Of a stretch of 64,000 bases of DNA, positions 47,579 through 56,800 are shown one piece after another. A model generated the notes under the pieces. That model saw only the letters and a program-made list of their open reading frames with translations, had not been told where the DNA came from and made no database searches. The first letter of the stretch is position 1. Every line of letters starts with the position of its first letter. The DNA comes from WRGT01 sp964450405 (lineage in GTDB: Bacteria; Spirochaetota; UBA4802; UBA5550), in the NCBI GenBank assembly GCA_964450405.1, contig CAYVCQ010000003.1:372001-436000 (forward strand), read 5' to 3'. The translations under genes were made by a program, and so were the position numbers.

Positions 47579-47764
47579 TATACCGGACTTTTGCGAGGGG
47601 TGGAGCCGGCCACCCCTACGCGTACCCGCCGTCTCCTCGACGGCGGAGGGCCTTGTCTTACTGTGGTAGTATACTTTCAGTAGGATCTTCAGATGAACAT
47701 CCTGTTCAGCTGAAGATCAGGCAGCCGGCGTCGTGCCGGCTTTTCTTTTTTGTGGTGGTTTTGT
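47579..47764 (+). repeat. Structured array repeat, copy 2
   Basis: Has GGGGTGG/CCACCCC as first stem, the GATCTTCAG/CTGAAGATC long stem, and a GCCGGC/GCCGGC end hairpin with loop GTCGT instead of TTCCTT, then a T-rich tract. It lies 85 bases from the hepT pseudogene 3' end. Confidence 0.75.
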
Positions 47765-47848
47765 TTCAATTCATGTTGAGCGGGATAGTAACAGTGTTTA
47801 TTTTGCTCATCCCCATGATGGTGGATTTAAGGTGTTGGTGTTACTGAT

Positions 47849-48301
47849 TTATTCAGAAATAAATTCTATCAATTTAGCCTTTGTTTTATTCCAGCTGTCT
47901 TCAGCATCTAGAGAAATATGTTTAAACTCATCCCAATTTAATCTCCATTTGTACAAATGCCTGATAAAATGTCTGAATAACAAATAATCTTTTAGAACCT
48001 CAAATGTATCATTATCTATTACTTCCGGTCTGTATTGGTTTTTTATTGTCATCTGTTTAAGTAATTCATTATGTCACTTCAAACCAGAAGGTATGTTTTT
48101 ATCTACCTTCTTCGCAATTAAAAGAAATATATTTTAGACTCCATTGTAAAACGAATGCAGAACTGATGCAAGAGCAGTCATTTCTACAAGATCAGGTGTT
48201 CTTAATTTAATCAAATCGAACAGTAATTTATATGATATAAATTCCCGATCTATTTCGTCTATTTCAAACTTAATTTTATTTTTTATATCCTCAGGCAACA
48301 C
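47849..48301 (-). pseudogene. HepT-like HEPN toxin, broken by two in-frame stops
   Basis: One continuous frame from GTG 48301 encodes a HepT of normal length (150 residues): DEIDREFISYK, TALASVLHSFYNGV, then TAA where E of GVEN is expected, NIFLLIAKKVDKNIPSGLK, then TGA where W of KWH is expected, and RPEVID with the RHFIRH RNase-type motif. Both stops are single substitutions. It overlaps the end of mntA by 11 bases, as in working MntA/HepT pairs. Without read-through the toxin is inactive. Confidence 0.8.
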
Positions 48302-48590
48302 GAATTAGCTCCTTTGAGTTATAAAGCATTTCCGTAAACCTTTCCTGTGTGTCCATATTCAGCAGATCTACATTTTTATTTATATTAAAACTTAAATCAG
48401 CATATGCTTTTAGAAATAACTCAGGTTTTAAACCCTTAACAGCGATATCTATATCAGAATTTTCATGATAAGTACCATCAGCCAGTGAACCGAATAAATA
48501 TATTTCAGAAACTCCATATTTGCGGAGTATCACTATCGCGGCTTCAAGATCTTCTCTATAAAGAGAAGGTATTTTTTTTATCATATTCAT
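48291..48590 (-). CDS. MntA-type nucleotidyltransferase antitoxin
   Basis: This 99-residue minimal nucleotidyltransferase has FGSLADGTYHENSDIDI near 36-52, giving the GS and DxD motifs, all intact. In known MntA/HepT pairs it AMPylates the HEPN toxin to neutralise it. AGGAG lies 7 bases before the ATG. The toxin next to it is a pseudogene. Confidence 0.85.
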   Translation of the reverse strand: MNMIKKIPSLYREDLEAAIVILRKYGVSEIYLFGSLADGTYHENSDIDIAVKGLKPELFLKAYADLSFNINKNVDLLNMDTQERFTEMLYNSKELIRVA

Positions 48591-48614
48591 TACAATACTC
48601 CTGAATTACTTATA

Positions 48615-48643
48615 ATAATATTATTCAATAAAGATTAAGTCAA
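48615..48643 (-). promoter_or_regulatory. Promoter made at the edge of a repeat
   Basis: On the minus strand, TTGACT (48643-48638), a 17-base spacer and TATTAT (48620-48615) form a good sigma70 promoter for mntA. The -35 box is the last part of the repeat unit; the -10 box lies outside it. Confidence 0.65.
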
Positions 48644-49022
48644 GTATCTTTATACTTTGTAATTATTAATACGTTCGAGAGGGATTGCGTGATAAAACTT
48701 TTTTTGTTTATTAATATTTTATTTGTCTGATTACGCTGATTTAGAAATATTACATCATAATACATCATTTAAATCTGCGTTTATCTGCGGTTCAGGCTTT
48801 CTTTTAATTTTTATTTTTTTATTGTATGCCGGGTGTATACCAAACTTTTTGCAAGGGGTGGAGCCGCCCACCCCTTCGCGCCCCCCGCGGCTCCTCGACG
48901 GCTGAGGGCCTTGTCTTGCTGTGGCAGTTTACTTTCAGTTGGATCTTCAGATGAACATCCTGTTCAGCTGAAGATCAGGCAGCCGGCTTCCCTGCCGGCT
49001 TTTCTTTTTAGTGGTGGTTTTG
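48638..49022 (+). repeat. Structured array repeat, copy 3, extended unit
   Basis: The core is 48824-49022: hairpin AGGGGTGG/CCACCCCT (48854-48861 with 48868-48875, loop AGCCGC), the GATCTTCAG stem and a GC-rich end hairpin. An AT-rich 5' part (48638-48823), nearly the same as in copy 4, ends in AGTCAA. The unit ends 41 bases before the PIN pseudogene stop. Confidence 0.78.
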
Positions 49023-49062
49023 TTTTATGATGTTTGCTGTGGGGAGTCAGTGGAATAGTTTT

Positions 49063-49471
49063 TTATAAAAAAGGATTAACAATTTTCAAATTACCGATTA
49101 CCTGATTATTACTCATATCTTCGGTATAGAGTACATTACATCCTGAGAGTTCCGCTGCCGCAATAATAAGACTATCCCATAATGAATACTTATACTCTTC
49201 TTTAATGGTTAAAGATCTCGTGATGGTATTCATATCAATGACGGCGACCTGATCTAACGGCAGAGTCGAAATAAATTCTAAAAGTTTTTTTCGGGTATAG
49301 ACGGTAAAATCTTTTTCAATACTACGCTGCAGAATTCCTGAACAACTTGTGTGCTTATCCGGTAATTCTGATCTGAATAAAATTGATCAAGTATCTCTTT
49401 TGCTTAGTTACACTCTCACTATCAAGGGTATAAACCATGATATTCGTATCAATAAATATCCTATCTGTCAT
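49063..49471 (-). pseudogene. PIN-domain toxin, broken by two frameshifts
   Basis: ATG 49471 opens MTDRIFIDTNIMVYTLDSES, a PIN start. A frameshift in the GTAACTAAGCAAAAG region moves to AKEILDQFYSDQNYRISTQ, and a second shift in a run of seven As restores KLLEFISTLPLDQVAV and YSLWDSLIIAAAELSG to the stop at 49063. All PIN acidic residues exist in the pieces. It overlaps its antitoxin by 11 bases, as in a toxin-antitoxin pair. Confidence 0.8.
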
Positions 49472-49700
49472 AGAGTTCTTCCCTGTTCCATTTTGCAACT
49501 TTACCGGAATAATTTGATATAAATTCATCCGCCTTTTTCTTTTTTGATTCCCTATCGTTATCTGATAAATCATCTATCAAAATAGTTATTTCGGCATCTT
49601 TACCTATATATTTATCCAATCCTTCTATGTGAAGATCACTAGATTCAATTTTTTGAAAAATCCTGATAGTATTCACCCCTTTCCTCCTGACAACATACAT
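49461..49700 (-). CDS. Antitoxin of the broken PIN toxin
   Basis: This 79-residue protein starts at ATG 49700, chosen for GGAGGT seven bases upstream. It is charged, has no membrane helix, and ends in KWNREELYDR, an ending common among antitoxins paired with PIN toxins. It overlaps the PIN pseudogene. DNA-binding type cannot be told with confidence. Confidence 0.7.
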   Translation of the reverse strand: MYVVRRKGVNTIRIFQKIESSDLHIEGLDKYIGKDAEITILIDDLSDNDRESKKKKADEFISNYSGKVAKWNREELYDR

Positions 49701-49724
49701 AATTTTAACCTCCAATATAATTCT

Positions 49725-50110
49725 AGTCAAGTATCTTTAAGATTTGTTATTTATTAATACGTTCGAGAGGGATTGCGTGATAAAACTTTTTTTGTTTATT
49801 AATATTTTATTTGTCTGATTACGCTGATTTAGAAATATTACATCATAATACATCATTTAAATCTGCGTTTATCTGCGGTTCAGGCTTTCTTTTAATTTTT
49901 ATTTTTTTATTGTATGCCGGGTGTATACCAAACTTTTTGCAAGGGGTGGAGCCGCCCACCCCTTCGCGAACCCCGCGGCTCCTCGACGGCGGAGGGCCTT
50001 GTCTTGCTGTGGCAGTATACTTTCAGTAGGATCTTCAGATGAACATCCTGTTCAGCTGAAGATCAGGCAGCCGGCTTCCTTGCCGGCTTTTCTTTTTAGT
50101 GGTGGTTTTG
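49725..50110 (+). repeat. Structured array repeat, copy 4, extended unit
   Basis: Core 49912-50110 and AT-rich part 49725-49911. It is nearly identical to copy 3 over about 385 bases. Small differences include GTATAC for GTTTAC before the long hairpin and an intact GGCGGAGG where copy 3 has GGCTGAGG. Ends 43 bases from the next minus-strand stop (50153). Confidence 0.78.
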
Positions 50111-50152
50111 ATATTATGTTTGTTTTGGCGTATCGATCGATTTTGCTGCTGC

Positions 50153-50359
50153 TTATTTTTTATCTAAACCCGATGAACAATTTTCAGCTTCTTCAGATAT
50201 CTGTTCGATCGTCATATTTTCAAAAAGATCTTTCCGCCATTTGGTATAATCAAACTTTTCCCTGTTTAATAATACTATAAATCTTTCAAGTTCAACCGGG
50301 TCAAGTTTCCCTGCAAGCGCATTGAATCCTTCTCTTTTAATTATATTATCTGTTCTCAT
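50153..50359 (-). CDS. Small conserved hypothetical protein
   Basis: This 68-residue protein starts at ATG 50359, with AGGA a few bases upstream. The sequence EGFNALAGKLDPVELERFIV and REKFDYTKWRKDLF matches a widely spread small family seen beside toxin-antitoxin genes. It is soluble and charged. It follows the PIN toxin by 46 bases. Function unknown. Confidence 0.7.
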   Translation of the reverse strand: MRTDNIIKREGFNALAGKLDPVELERFIVLLNREKFDYTKWRKDLFENMTIEQISEEAENCSSGLDKK

Positions 50360-50405
50360 TTGCTTCCTATATTGCAATTGATATAAAACTTATCGATACA
50401 ATCAT

Positions 50406-50822
50406 TTATACATAAATACATTCAACAGGTAGTTCTTTCACAGCTATCTCATATAATCTTTTATCTGATGTTACGAATGAATCTCTGCCGCTCAACCTTG
50501 CTGACGCGAGCTGGACACCATCAAGAGTCTTCATTTGATATTTTCTGATTAAATTTACCGCTTCGGCTTCAACGCTGCCGCTAAAAGTGATTATATTAAA
50601 AAATACCAACTCATTATTAAACTCTGCTAATGCCATTTCATACGATTTTTTATCGATAGATTTATCGGCAAGTCTTCTGGCAAATGCGGAATTAAGTTCA
50701 ATCCTTGTTATAGAAGAAACTTCAACTGAATCTGCTTTTAGAAATAACTCATCAACTATATCAGAATTTTTTTCCTCCACATAACGTTTAACAAGCGTAG
50801 ATGTATCAATAAAAAGATTCAT
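50406..50822 (-). CDS. PIN-domain ribonuclease toxin (VapC-like)
   Basis: This 138-residue protein has the PIN pattern: NLFIDTSTLVKRY (first Asp), ITRIELNSAFARRL (Glu), TLDGVQLASA (Asp) and FVTSDKRL (Asp), so all acidic residues are kept. It likely cuts RNA when freed from its antitoxin. Its start overlaps the antitoxin stop (ATGA), and it is the intact toxin of the array. Confidence 0.86.
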   Translation of the reverse strand: MNLFIDTSTLVKRYVEEKNSDIVDELFLKADSVEVSSITRIELNSAFARRLADKSIDKKSYEMALAEFNNELVFFNIITFSGSVEAEAVNLIRKYQMKTLDGVQLASARLSGRDSFVTSDKRLYEIAVKELPVECIYV

Positions 50823-51001
50823 TCTTCATACCTGGACTTTACTATTGTTTCAGATACAGGCTCACCTTTAATTTTTGCTTTTTTTATCTTTTTCTGCCAG
50901 GGTTTATCTTTAATAATTATTTCAACTTCTGTTTTTATCATAGGAAGATTCTTTCCTTTAACTTTAATATTACCGTTTTCATATACACCATGTAAAATCA
51001 T
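50819..51001 (-). CDS. Antitoxin of the PIN pair
   Basis: This 60-residue charged protein (ILHGVYENGNIKVKG near the start, then PVSETIVKSRYEE) is preceded by AGGAGGT. The ATGA overlap with the PIN gene and the position before it fit an antitoxin that binds the toxin with its C-terminus. Family not recognised with certainty. Confidence 0.72.
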   Translation of the reverse strand: MILHGVYENGNIKVKGKNLPMIKTEVEIIIKDKPWQKKIKKAKIKGEPVSETIVKSRYEE

Positions 51002-51052
51002 AACTACCTCCTAATGAAACTCATTTATAGTTTAAACACTATATCATAATCG

Positions 51053-51495
51053 AGTCAAGTATCTTTATGTTTTGTTATATATTAATACGTCTGAGGGAGC
51101 CGGTGTGATAAAACTTTTTTTATTTTTTTAAATTTTTTATAAGGGGTATTTCTTTTGCCTGAACTAGGATTCACTGGATTTAAGGATTATCAGGATTTTG
51201 TCGCGTCATCTTTTACTGTTTTTTTGTAACCGGCAATTTATGGATATTTAATTTTACTGCATCAGATTGATTTTTTAATCGTTTAATCAGGATTCAGACT
51301 TATTGTTATAACAAACTTTTGCGAGGGGGATAGCCGCATCCCCCTACGCGTACCCCGCGGCTCCTCGACGGCGGAGGGCCTTGTCTTGCTGTGGCAGTTT
51401 ACTTTCTGTAGGATCTTCAGATGAACATCCTGTTCAGCTGAAGATCAGGCAGCCGGCTTCCTTGCCGGCTTTTCTTTTTTGTGGTTGTTGTTTTG
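51053..51495 (+). repeat. Structured array repeat, copy 5, extended unit
   Basis: The core is about 51305-51495. The first stem here is AGGGGGAT/ATCCCCCT (51324-51331 with 51338-51345), while copies 2-4 have GGGGTGG/CCACCCC: three pairs changed on both sides. Long stem 51412-51420 with 51438-51446. Last hairpin AGCCGGC/GCCGGCT (51451-51457 with 51464-51470), then a T-rich tract. The AT-rich part starts at AGTCAA (51053); 51126-51304 differs from copies 3 and 4. Confidence 0.78.
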
Positions 51496-51567
51496 TATAC
51501 TTTGTTTGATGAGAGGAGTCGGTGCAGTGTTTTGCGCCTCACCCGGGCGACGCTGCACTGGCCCACC

Positions 51568-51592
51568 CTCTCCAGCCTGAAAGACTGGAGAG
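51568..51592 (-). terminator. Hairpin after the HNH gene
   Basis: A perfect 8-bp stem (51568-51575 with 51585-51592) lies about 40 bases after the HNH stop. No long T-run follows on the minus strand, so it may be a stability or partial terminator hairpin. Confidence 0.45.
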
Positions 51593-51632
51593 TGTGTTGT
51601 GGGGGCTTTGTGTGTTATTTTTTATCTATTGT

Positions 51633-52781
51633 TCAGACAGTCCATAGTCCGAATCCCTGATTCTGTGCTATGCGGTGCAGCGGGGTTATTGTGTTTGTTA
51701 TCAGTTCTTTGAATTTTGATTTGTCTATATTTGCCGTGAGGTCTATTCCTTCACCTAGCATCAGGTAATCCTCCAGTTTGTTTTTTTTGTATCCTAGATT
51801 TATTGCGGTTGTTAGTGCTGTGTACTGCAGATTTATAAAACTGTCAAGGTACCGTTCTAGCGGCGGCAGTAGATCGCTTTTTCTGCTGTTTATGCTTTTT
51901 GATACCGGGGTGAGGTTCCATAACCTGTCGTGCAGTACAAAGCTCCAGGGGATAAAGTGGTCTATGCTCATGTCGGATTCATTTACCGGTTGTCCGGTGT
52001 AGATATCTTTTATTGCGATCACACTCTCACGGTTTCCAATCCCATGGCCCCCTAAATCCCCCGGAGGGGGACTTTCAACGGCTGATATAATTGTTTTCCA
52101 GAACTTTTTGGCCTCCCCTAGATCGCGGGTAAGCGGTGGTGATATTTTGTCTATTACTGAAGGTGTATTGGGATTTCTTTTCTGGAGATATTCTATTAGT
52201 CTGTATCTGTACCATCCGGTTACTATTGACATGTTGCAGTATAGATATTCAAACCAGTTATAGTTTACCTCTATCTTCAACTCTCTGCTTCTAATTCTGT
52301 AGAGAGCGGTATCATTTACACAGGATAGTTCTTCAATTATTCTGTTCTTCTGTGCATCGGGTTTCCCGTGCAGCTGGTCGGGGTAGAACGGGGTTAGTAA
52401 TCTATATGGGACATATCGGCAGAATTCCACTATGCATTTTTCGTATTCTTCATCTTTAAGTTCTAAAAGAAATGTTTTAAGGTCTGTTTCGTTTATCTCT
52501 ATATCCAGGTTATACTTTTTGTGCAGGTAGTGAACCAGCCTGTGCAGCATATCCAGTGTACCAAGGCTCAGTTTAAATTGAAGTACTGAATACCAGCACT
52601 TTGATATCATTCCGGCAGCCATTCTTCTGAATGTTATCTCTGCACTGCAGGCGTTTATTTCATCAAGGAGTGCGGCGAACCAGTAGAGTTTGTAGCTGTT
52701 CGTAAGGTTTGAGAGTTCCAAGGTGCGTTCGAGGGCCTGGATGTTTAGTTCGGGTTGAGGGGGTAACGGGTGGAGTTGCAT
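51633..52781 (-). CDS. HNH endonuclease, defence type
   Basis: This 382-residue protein has an HNH segment in the second half: SIDHFIPWSFVLHDRLWNL near 275, followed by PVSKSINSRKSDLLPP. The N-terminal 200 residues are helical and unrecognised. It lacks a RuvC domain, so it is not an IscB/Cas9 relative. A C-rich palindromic repeat is embedded in the reading frame (ESPPPGDLGG near 242). It follows the SIR2-like gene by 29 bases on the same strand, probably as one operon. Confidence 0.75.
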   Translation of the reverse strand: MQLHPLPPQPELNIQALERTLELSNLTNSYKLYWFAALLDEINACSAEITFRRMAAGMISKCWYSVLQFKLSLGTLDMLHRLVHYLHKKYNLDIEINETDLKTFLLELKDEEYEKCIVEFCRYVPYRLLTPFYPDQLHGKPDAQKNRIIEELSCVNDTALYRIRSRELKIEVNYNWFEYLYCNMSIVTGWYRYRLIEYLQKRNPNTPSVIDKISPPLTRDLGEAKKFWKTIISAVESPPPGDLGGHGIGNRESVIAIKDIYTGQPVNESDMSIDHFIPWSFVLHDRLWNLTPVSKSINSRKSDLLPPLERYLDSFINLQYTALTTAINLGYKKNKLEDYLMLGEGIDLTANIDKSKFKELITNTITPLHRIAQNQGFGLWTV

Positions 52782-52810
52782 TTTATTTAATCCATTTTAA
52801 CTTTGTAAAG

Positions 52811-53791
52811 TCAGTTTCCCAATATTGGGATTAAACGGGTGAAATGGCGTAAATATTCTTTGCTTCCAAGTTTTATATGATCGTCATTTAAGGCATTACC
52901 ACTACCGAAATATTTTCTTATTAGCTCATTTTTTATGGAAATTTCTGCTTTAGACATACCATATACAGAACCAACAACATTCCGTTTAACGTCACTAAGT
53001 TCAAATCCATTAACAAGATTCTTAATATTATATTCATCATATCCAAAACCTAAAAATATAATTGTATCTGCGTTTTCTAACAGACTCCTGCTAACAGCAG
53101 AACTTCTCTCTCTGTCCTTGTCGTGAATTATGTTTATATTTTTATATAACTGTAATGGACCAGATTGTAATTTAATTTCTTTGTAACCTGGCTCCCCTTG
53201 TTTTTCATAATCCAGCATGCCAAGTGATCCATACATGTGATGAATTTTAATTTTTGCCCTGATGTTTTCGTAATCTTTTGGGTTATTAGTAAAATAAGCG
53301 TGATAAATATTAGCAAGTGATGAAAATAAAAAGTATTCTAAGGATCTATCGTAATTAAATGTAATATCAAACGATTTATCTTTCAACAGTTTTAAACCAT
53401 CATCACCAATAATTCGAGAAAAATATATATTATAAAAATATGCCATCCAATTCTCTTTTTCTTTTTCACCTAGATCCCTTACAAAACTATTATTTTCACA
53501 TTCGATTAAAACGGAAGAAATAAGAATTCTACCGATTTCATCATATTTAGGATTATTCGTTAAAAAGTGATCTATTGAATCAAGTCCACTTTTTTTAAAA
53601 ACAGTTTTAAACTCATCATGTAATTGATGGGCTTCTTTTATTGTCTTGACCTTTAAACTATTAATTAATTGCTGCCCAATGAGTGGAATAGTTGTCAACC
53701 GATTTGATTCTAATAATTTAGTTCTTAATTCGTACCCAGTTGGATATTCATAAGGTTTACTTGCTCCTGCACCTAAGACAAAAACAATCAT
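52811..53791 (-). CDS. SIR2-like protein, second of the island
   Basis: This 326-residue protein has SIR2-like landmarks: FVLGAGASKPYEYPTG at the start (nucleotide-binding), ITFNYDRSLEYFLF near 145, IHHMYGSLG near 182 and IIFLGFGYDEYNI near 248. These fit NAD-binding defence proteins that deplete NAD+ on infection. The partner may be the HNH gene downstream. It starts 53 bases after hsdR; GAGGT lies before the ATG. Confidence 0.75.
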   Translation of the reverse strand: MIVFVLGAGASKPYEYPTGYELRTKLLESNRLTTIPLIGQQLINSLKVKTIKEAHQLHDEFKTVFKKSGLDSIDHFLTNNPKYDEIGRILISSVLIECENNSFVRDLGEKEKENWMAYFYNIYFSRIIGDDGLKLLKDKSFDITFNYDRSLEYFLFSSLANIYHAYFTNNPKDYENIRAKIKIHHMYGSLGMLDYEKQGEPGYKEIKLQSGPLQLYKNINIIHDKDRERSSAVSRSLLENADTIIFLGFGYDEYNIKNLVNGFELSDVKRNVVGSVYGMSKAEISIKNELIRKYFGSGNALNDDHIKLGSKEYLRHFTRLIPILGN

Positions 53792-53844
53792 TGTAACCTC
53801 TATAATGTTTTTATTACGAAATTTTTTTTATCAGAATATGGGAG

Positions 53845-56800
53845 TCAATTATTCCCGTATTCTGATAGGTTTTGATTCTTCTTAAAGTTCTCTGCTTGTT
53901 CGAATATTTCGACATATACTTCATCTCTCTCTACCGGGGGATAACCGAACTCATCTAACAGCAAGATTAAACCAACTTTTAATGCAGATTTTATATCATC
54001 TCTTTTGTTCCAGTCTGGAAATTTAGCCTGCCCTTCAACCAATTCTTTTACCGCTTTTGCTAATTCAATCAGTTTATCTCCCGGATAAGTGAAGTCGTAT
54101 TTAATACAGAGTTCTTTCAGAATATCATAGAAGGCTTTTTCTTCAAAGTCAATTCCTAATGCGTCGCCAGCTGAAAACTCTCTGTGAACTTCCCAAATTA
54201 AATTTGTTAATTGCTCCGCCATCTCCTCATATACTTCACTTCTTAAAATGTCGCTTTCATCCCGTTCATTGTATATTTTCACAAGAGCCTGCATTTTTTT
54301 AGTGAAATCTATACCTTTAACTTTGTTGACCTTCTTCATTTCACCGATAACTTTTGCAAGTAACTGTTGAAGCAGTTTAATTTTGGTATTAGGTAATTTG
54401 ATTTTATCAATTTTAGCCAGGTAATCTTCATCAAACAGATCCTGCTCGGATTCCTGCTCATCGCCTAACTTGAAGATTTCCTGAACGCCGTCACTCTGCA
54501 ATGCATCTTTTATCATTTCACGGACACGGGCATTCATCTGGGCGGTGTCGGGTGCGGTACCCTTGGTAAGTTTGAAAACAATTGATCGGACTGCCATGTA
54601 AAAATGAGTGTAATCTCTTTCAGTTTGTGTCAATTGTTCGCTACCTGCGCAAATATCATAAGCAGCTTTTAATCGTTGCACTAAACCCATAAAACGGGTT
54701 TCTAATTCCTTTGTTTTCTGTGCAAATTCAGCCGCCATATTCAAAGTATTTAATTGTTCTAAAGTTGTACCGTTGAAATATTTGGAGCTGTCAAACGTAT
54801 GAAACAGTTTTGCAAGAAGATCTAAATGATTCCTTACAATGATTAAAGATTCAGCAATGTCTTCGAAATTATCTTCATCACCTTTATTGTATTTTGCTAA
54901 AGCAAGATTCATCTGCTTCTTAATGCCAATATAGTCCACTACCAGACCTTTGTTCTTGCCTTCAAACTTCCTGTTTACTCGTGAAATGGCCTGGATCAGG
55001 TTGTGTTGTTTTATCGGTTTATCGATATACATAGTATCAAGGAACGGTACATCGAAACCTGTGAGCCACATATCAACTATTATAGCGATTTTGAAATTTG
55101 ATTTTTCATTTTTAAATTCGTTATCCAATGTTTTGCGATACTCTTTTGTTCCTAATAAATTATATAGCGTTTCATCATCGTCCTTGCCTCTGGTCATAAT
55201 CATTTTGATACGTTCCATTGGCTTGATTTTCTTCTGTTCTTCTTCAGATAATATCTCATTATCAGCAGCTACTTTAATTTCGTTCCATTCAGGCCGCAAG
55301 GCAATGATATTCTTATACAATTCGTAAGCAATTTCCCTGCTGCTACACACGAACATTGCTTTGCCTTTTATAGTTGAACCCTCGGAAACTCTATTTTCAT
55401 AATGGATTACAAAATCTTCAGCTACGGCCTTTAATCGTTTGGGGTCGCCTAAAATGGCATTCATTTTGGCAGATTCTTCTTTGCTTTGTTCTATCTGATA
55501 TTTATTGGCGCCTGCTTCAGCTGCTTCTGCGTAATATTGTTCAATTTTTTCCAATTCGCCGTTTTTCAATGCTACTTTGGCGGCTCTGCCTTCATAAACA
55601 ATACGAACGGTGATTTCATCTTTTACCGATTCAGTCATAGTATATGCATCAACAACTTTTCCGAACACATCGAGTGTGGCATCAATCGGTGTGCCTGTAA
55701 AGCCAACAAAAGTTGCACTAGGTAAAGAGTCGTGCAGGTATTTGGCAAAACCATATGTTTTAGTAACACCTTTTTCAGTTACTTTAATTTTCTGGTCAAG
55801 ATTTACCTGGCTACGGTGAGCTTCATCCGAAATACAAATGACATTGGTTCTGTCGCTTAGAAGTTCTGTGTCTTCTGTAAACTTGTGGATAGTCGTGAGG
55901 AAAACACCGCCGCTTTGACGACTTTGAAGCATTTCTCTTAAATGTGCACGGCTCTCAACACTTATCACCGTATTGTCACCGATGAATTTTTTAGCGTTGG
56001 TAAACTGCCCGGATAGTTGGTCGTCCAGATCGGTACGGTCAGTAATCATGACAATTGTGGGGCTTTCAAAGTGTTCGCTTTTCATCAACAATCTGGTGAG
56101 ATAAAGCATGGTAAAACTTTTGCCACAACCTGTCGCACCAAAGTAAGTTCCACCTTTTCCATTGCCTTCAGGTTTTTGAGCAATTTTAATAGTGTCGTAT
56201 AATCGTTTAGCGGCATAATATTGTGGATAGCGGCAGACAATCTTTTCATTTTTCTTTGAGCTGTCTGGTATATAAACAAAGTTTCGTATAATATCACGCA
56301 AACGGTTTTTGTTGAACATTCCCTGTACTAGGGTAAACATACTATCAATCCCATCTACATCTTTTGCAAGCCCCGCGACTCGACGCCAGGCATAGTAAAA
56401 TTCGTAAGGGGCAAAGAATGAACCGGCCTTATTGTTTACTCCATCGCTGATTATACAAAAAGCATTATATTTAAAAAGTTCTGGAATATCTCTGCGATAG
56501 CGGACTGTTAGTTGATTAAATGCATCAAAAACAGTGGCTTCTTCCCGTATGGCACTTTTAAACTCAAAGACCACCAAAGGGAGGCCATTGATATACACAA
56601 TCCCATCGGGTATGCGTTTTTCGGAACCCACAATTTCAAGTTGATTAACAAATTTATAAATGTTGTGATCTTCAGGATACTTATCCTTTGGTTCAGCAAC
56701 TACTGTATCTAAATCGGGAGCGGCAAGCTGTGCTTCTAGCCCGGTGTAGTCTATCAATTCGATATGAATATCTTTTTGATTGCGGTCATCACGTTTCAGA

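Noticed and set aside
48723..50280. Proline-rich frames in the repeat copies (also 45021-45422 and 47653-47847)
   Set aside because: They share peptides only because the repeats share DNA, and the conserved signal is base pairing, not codons.
45191..51495. Classical integron attC sites
   Set aside because: Positions fit, but no consistent RYYYAAC/GTTRRRY core pair could be found at the ends of all copies, and no integrase gene is in the window.
51305..52781. IscB/omega-RNA system (HNH gene beside a structured repeat)
   Set aside because: The HNH protein has no RuvC motifs, and the same repeat lies beside unrelated genes.
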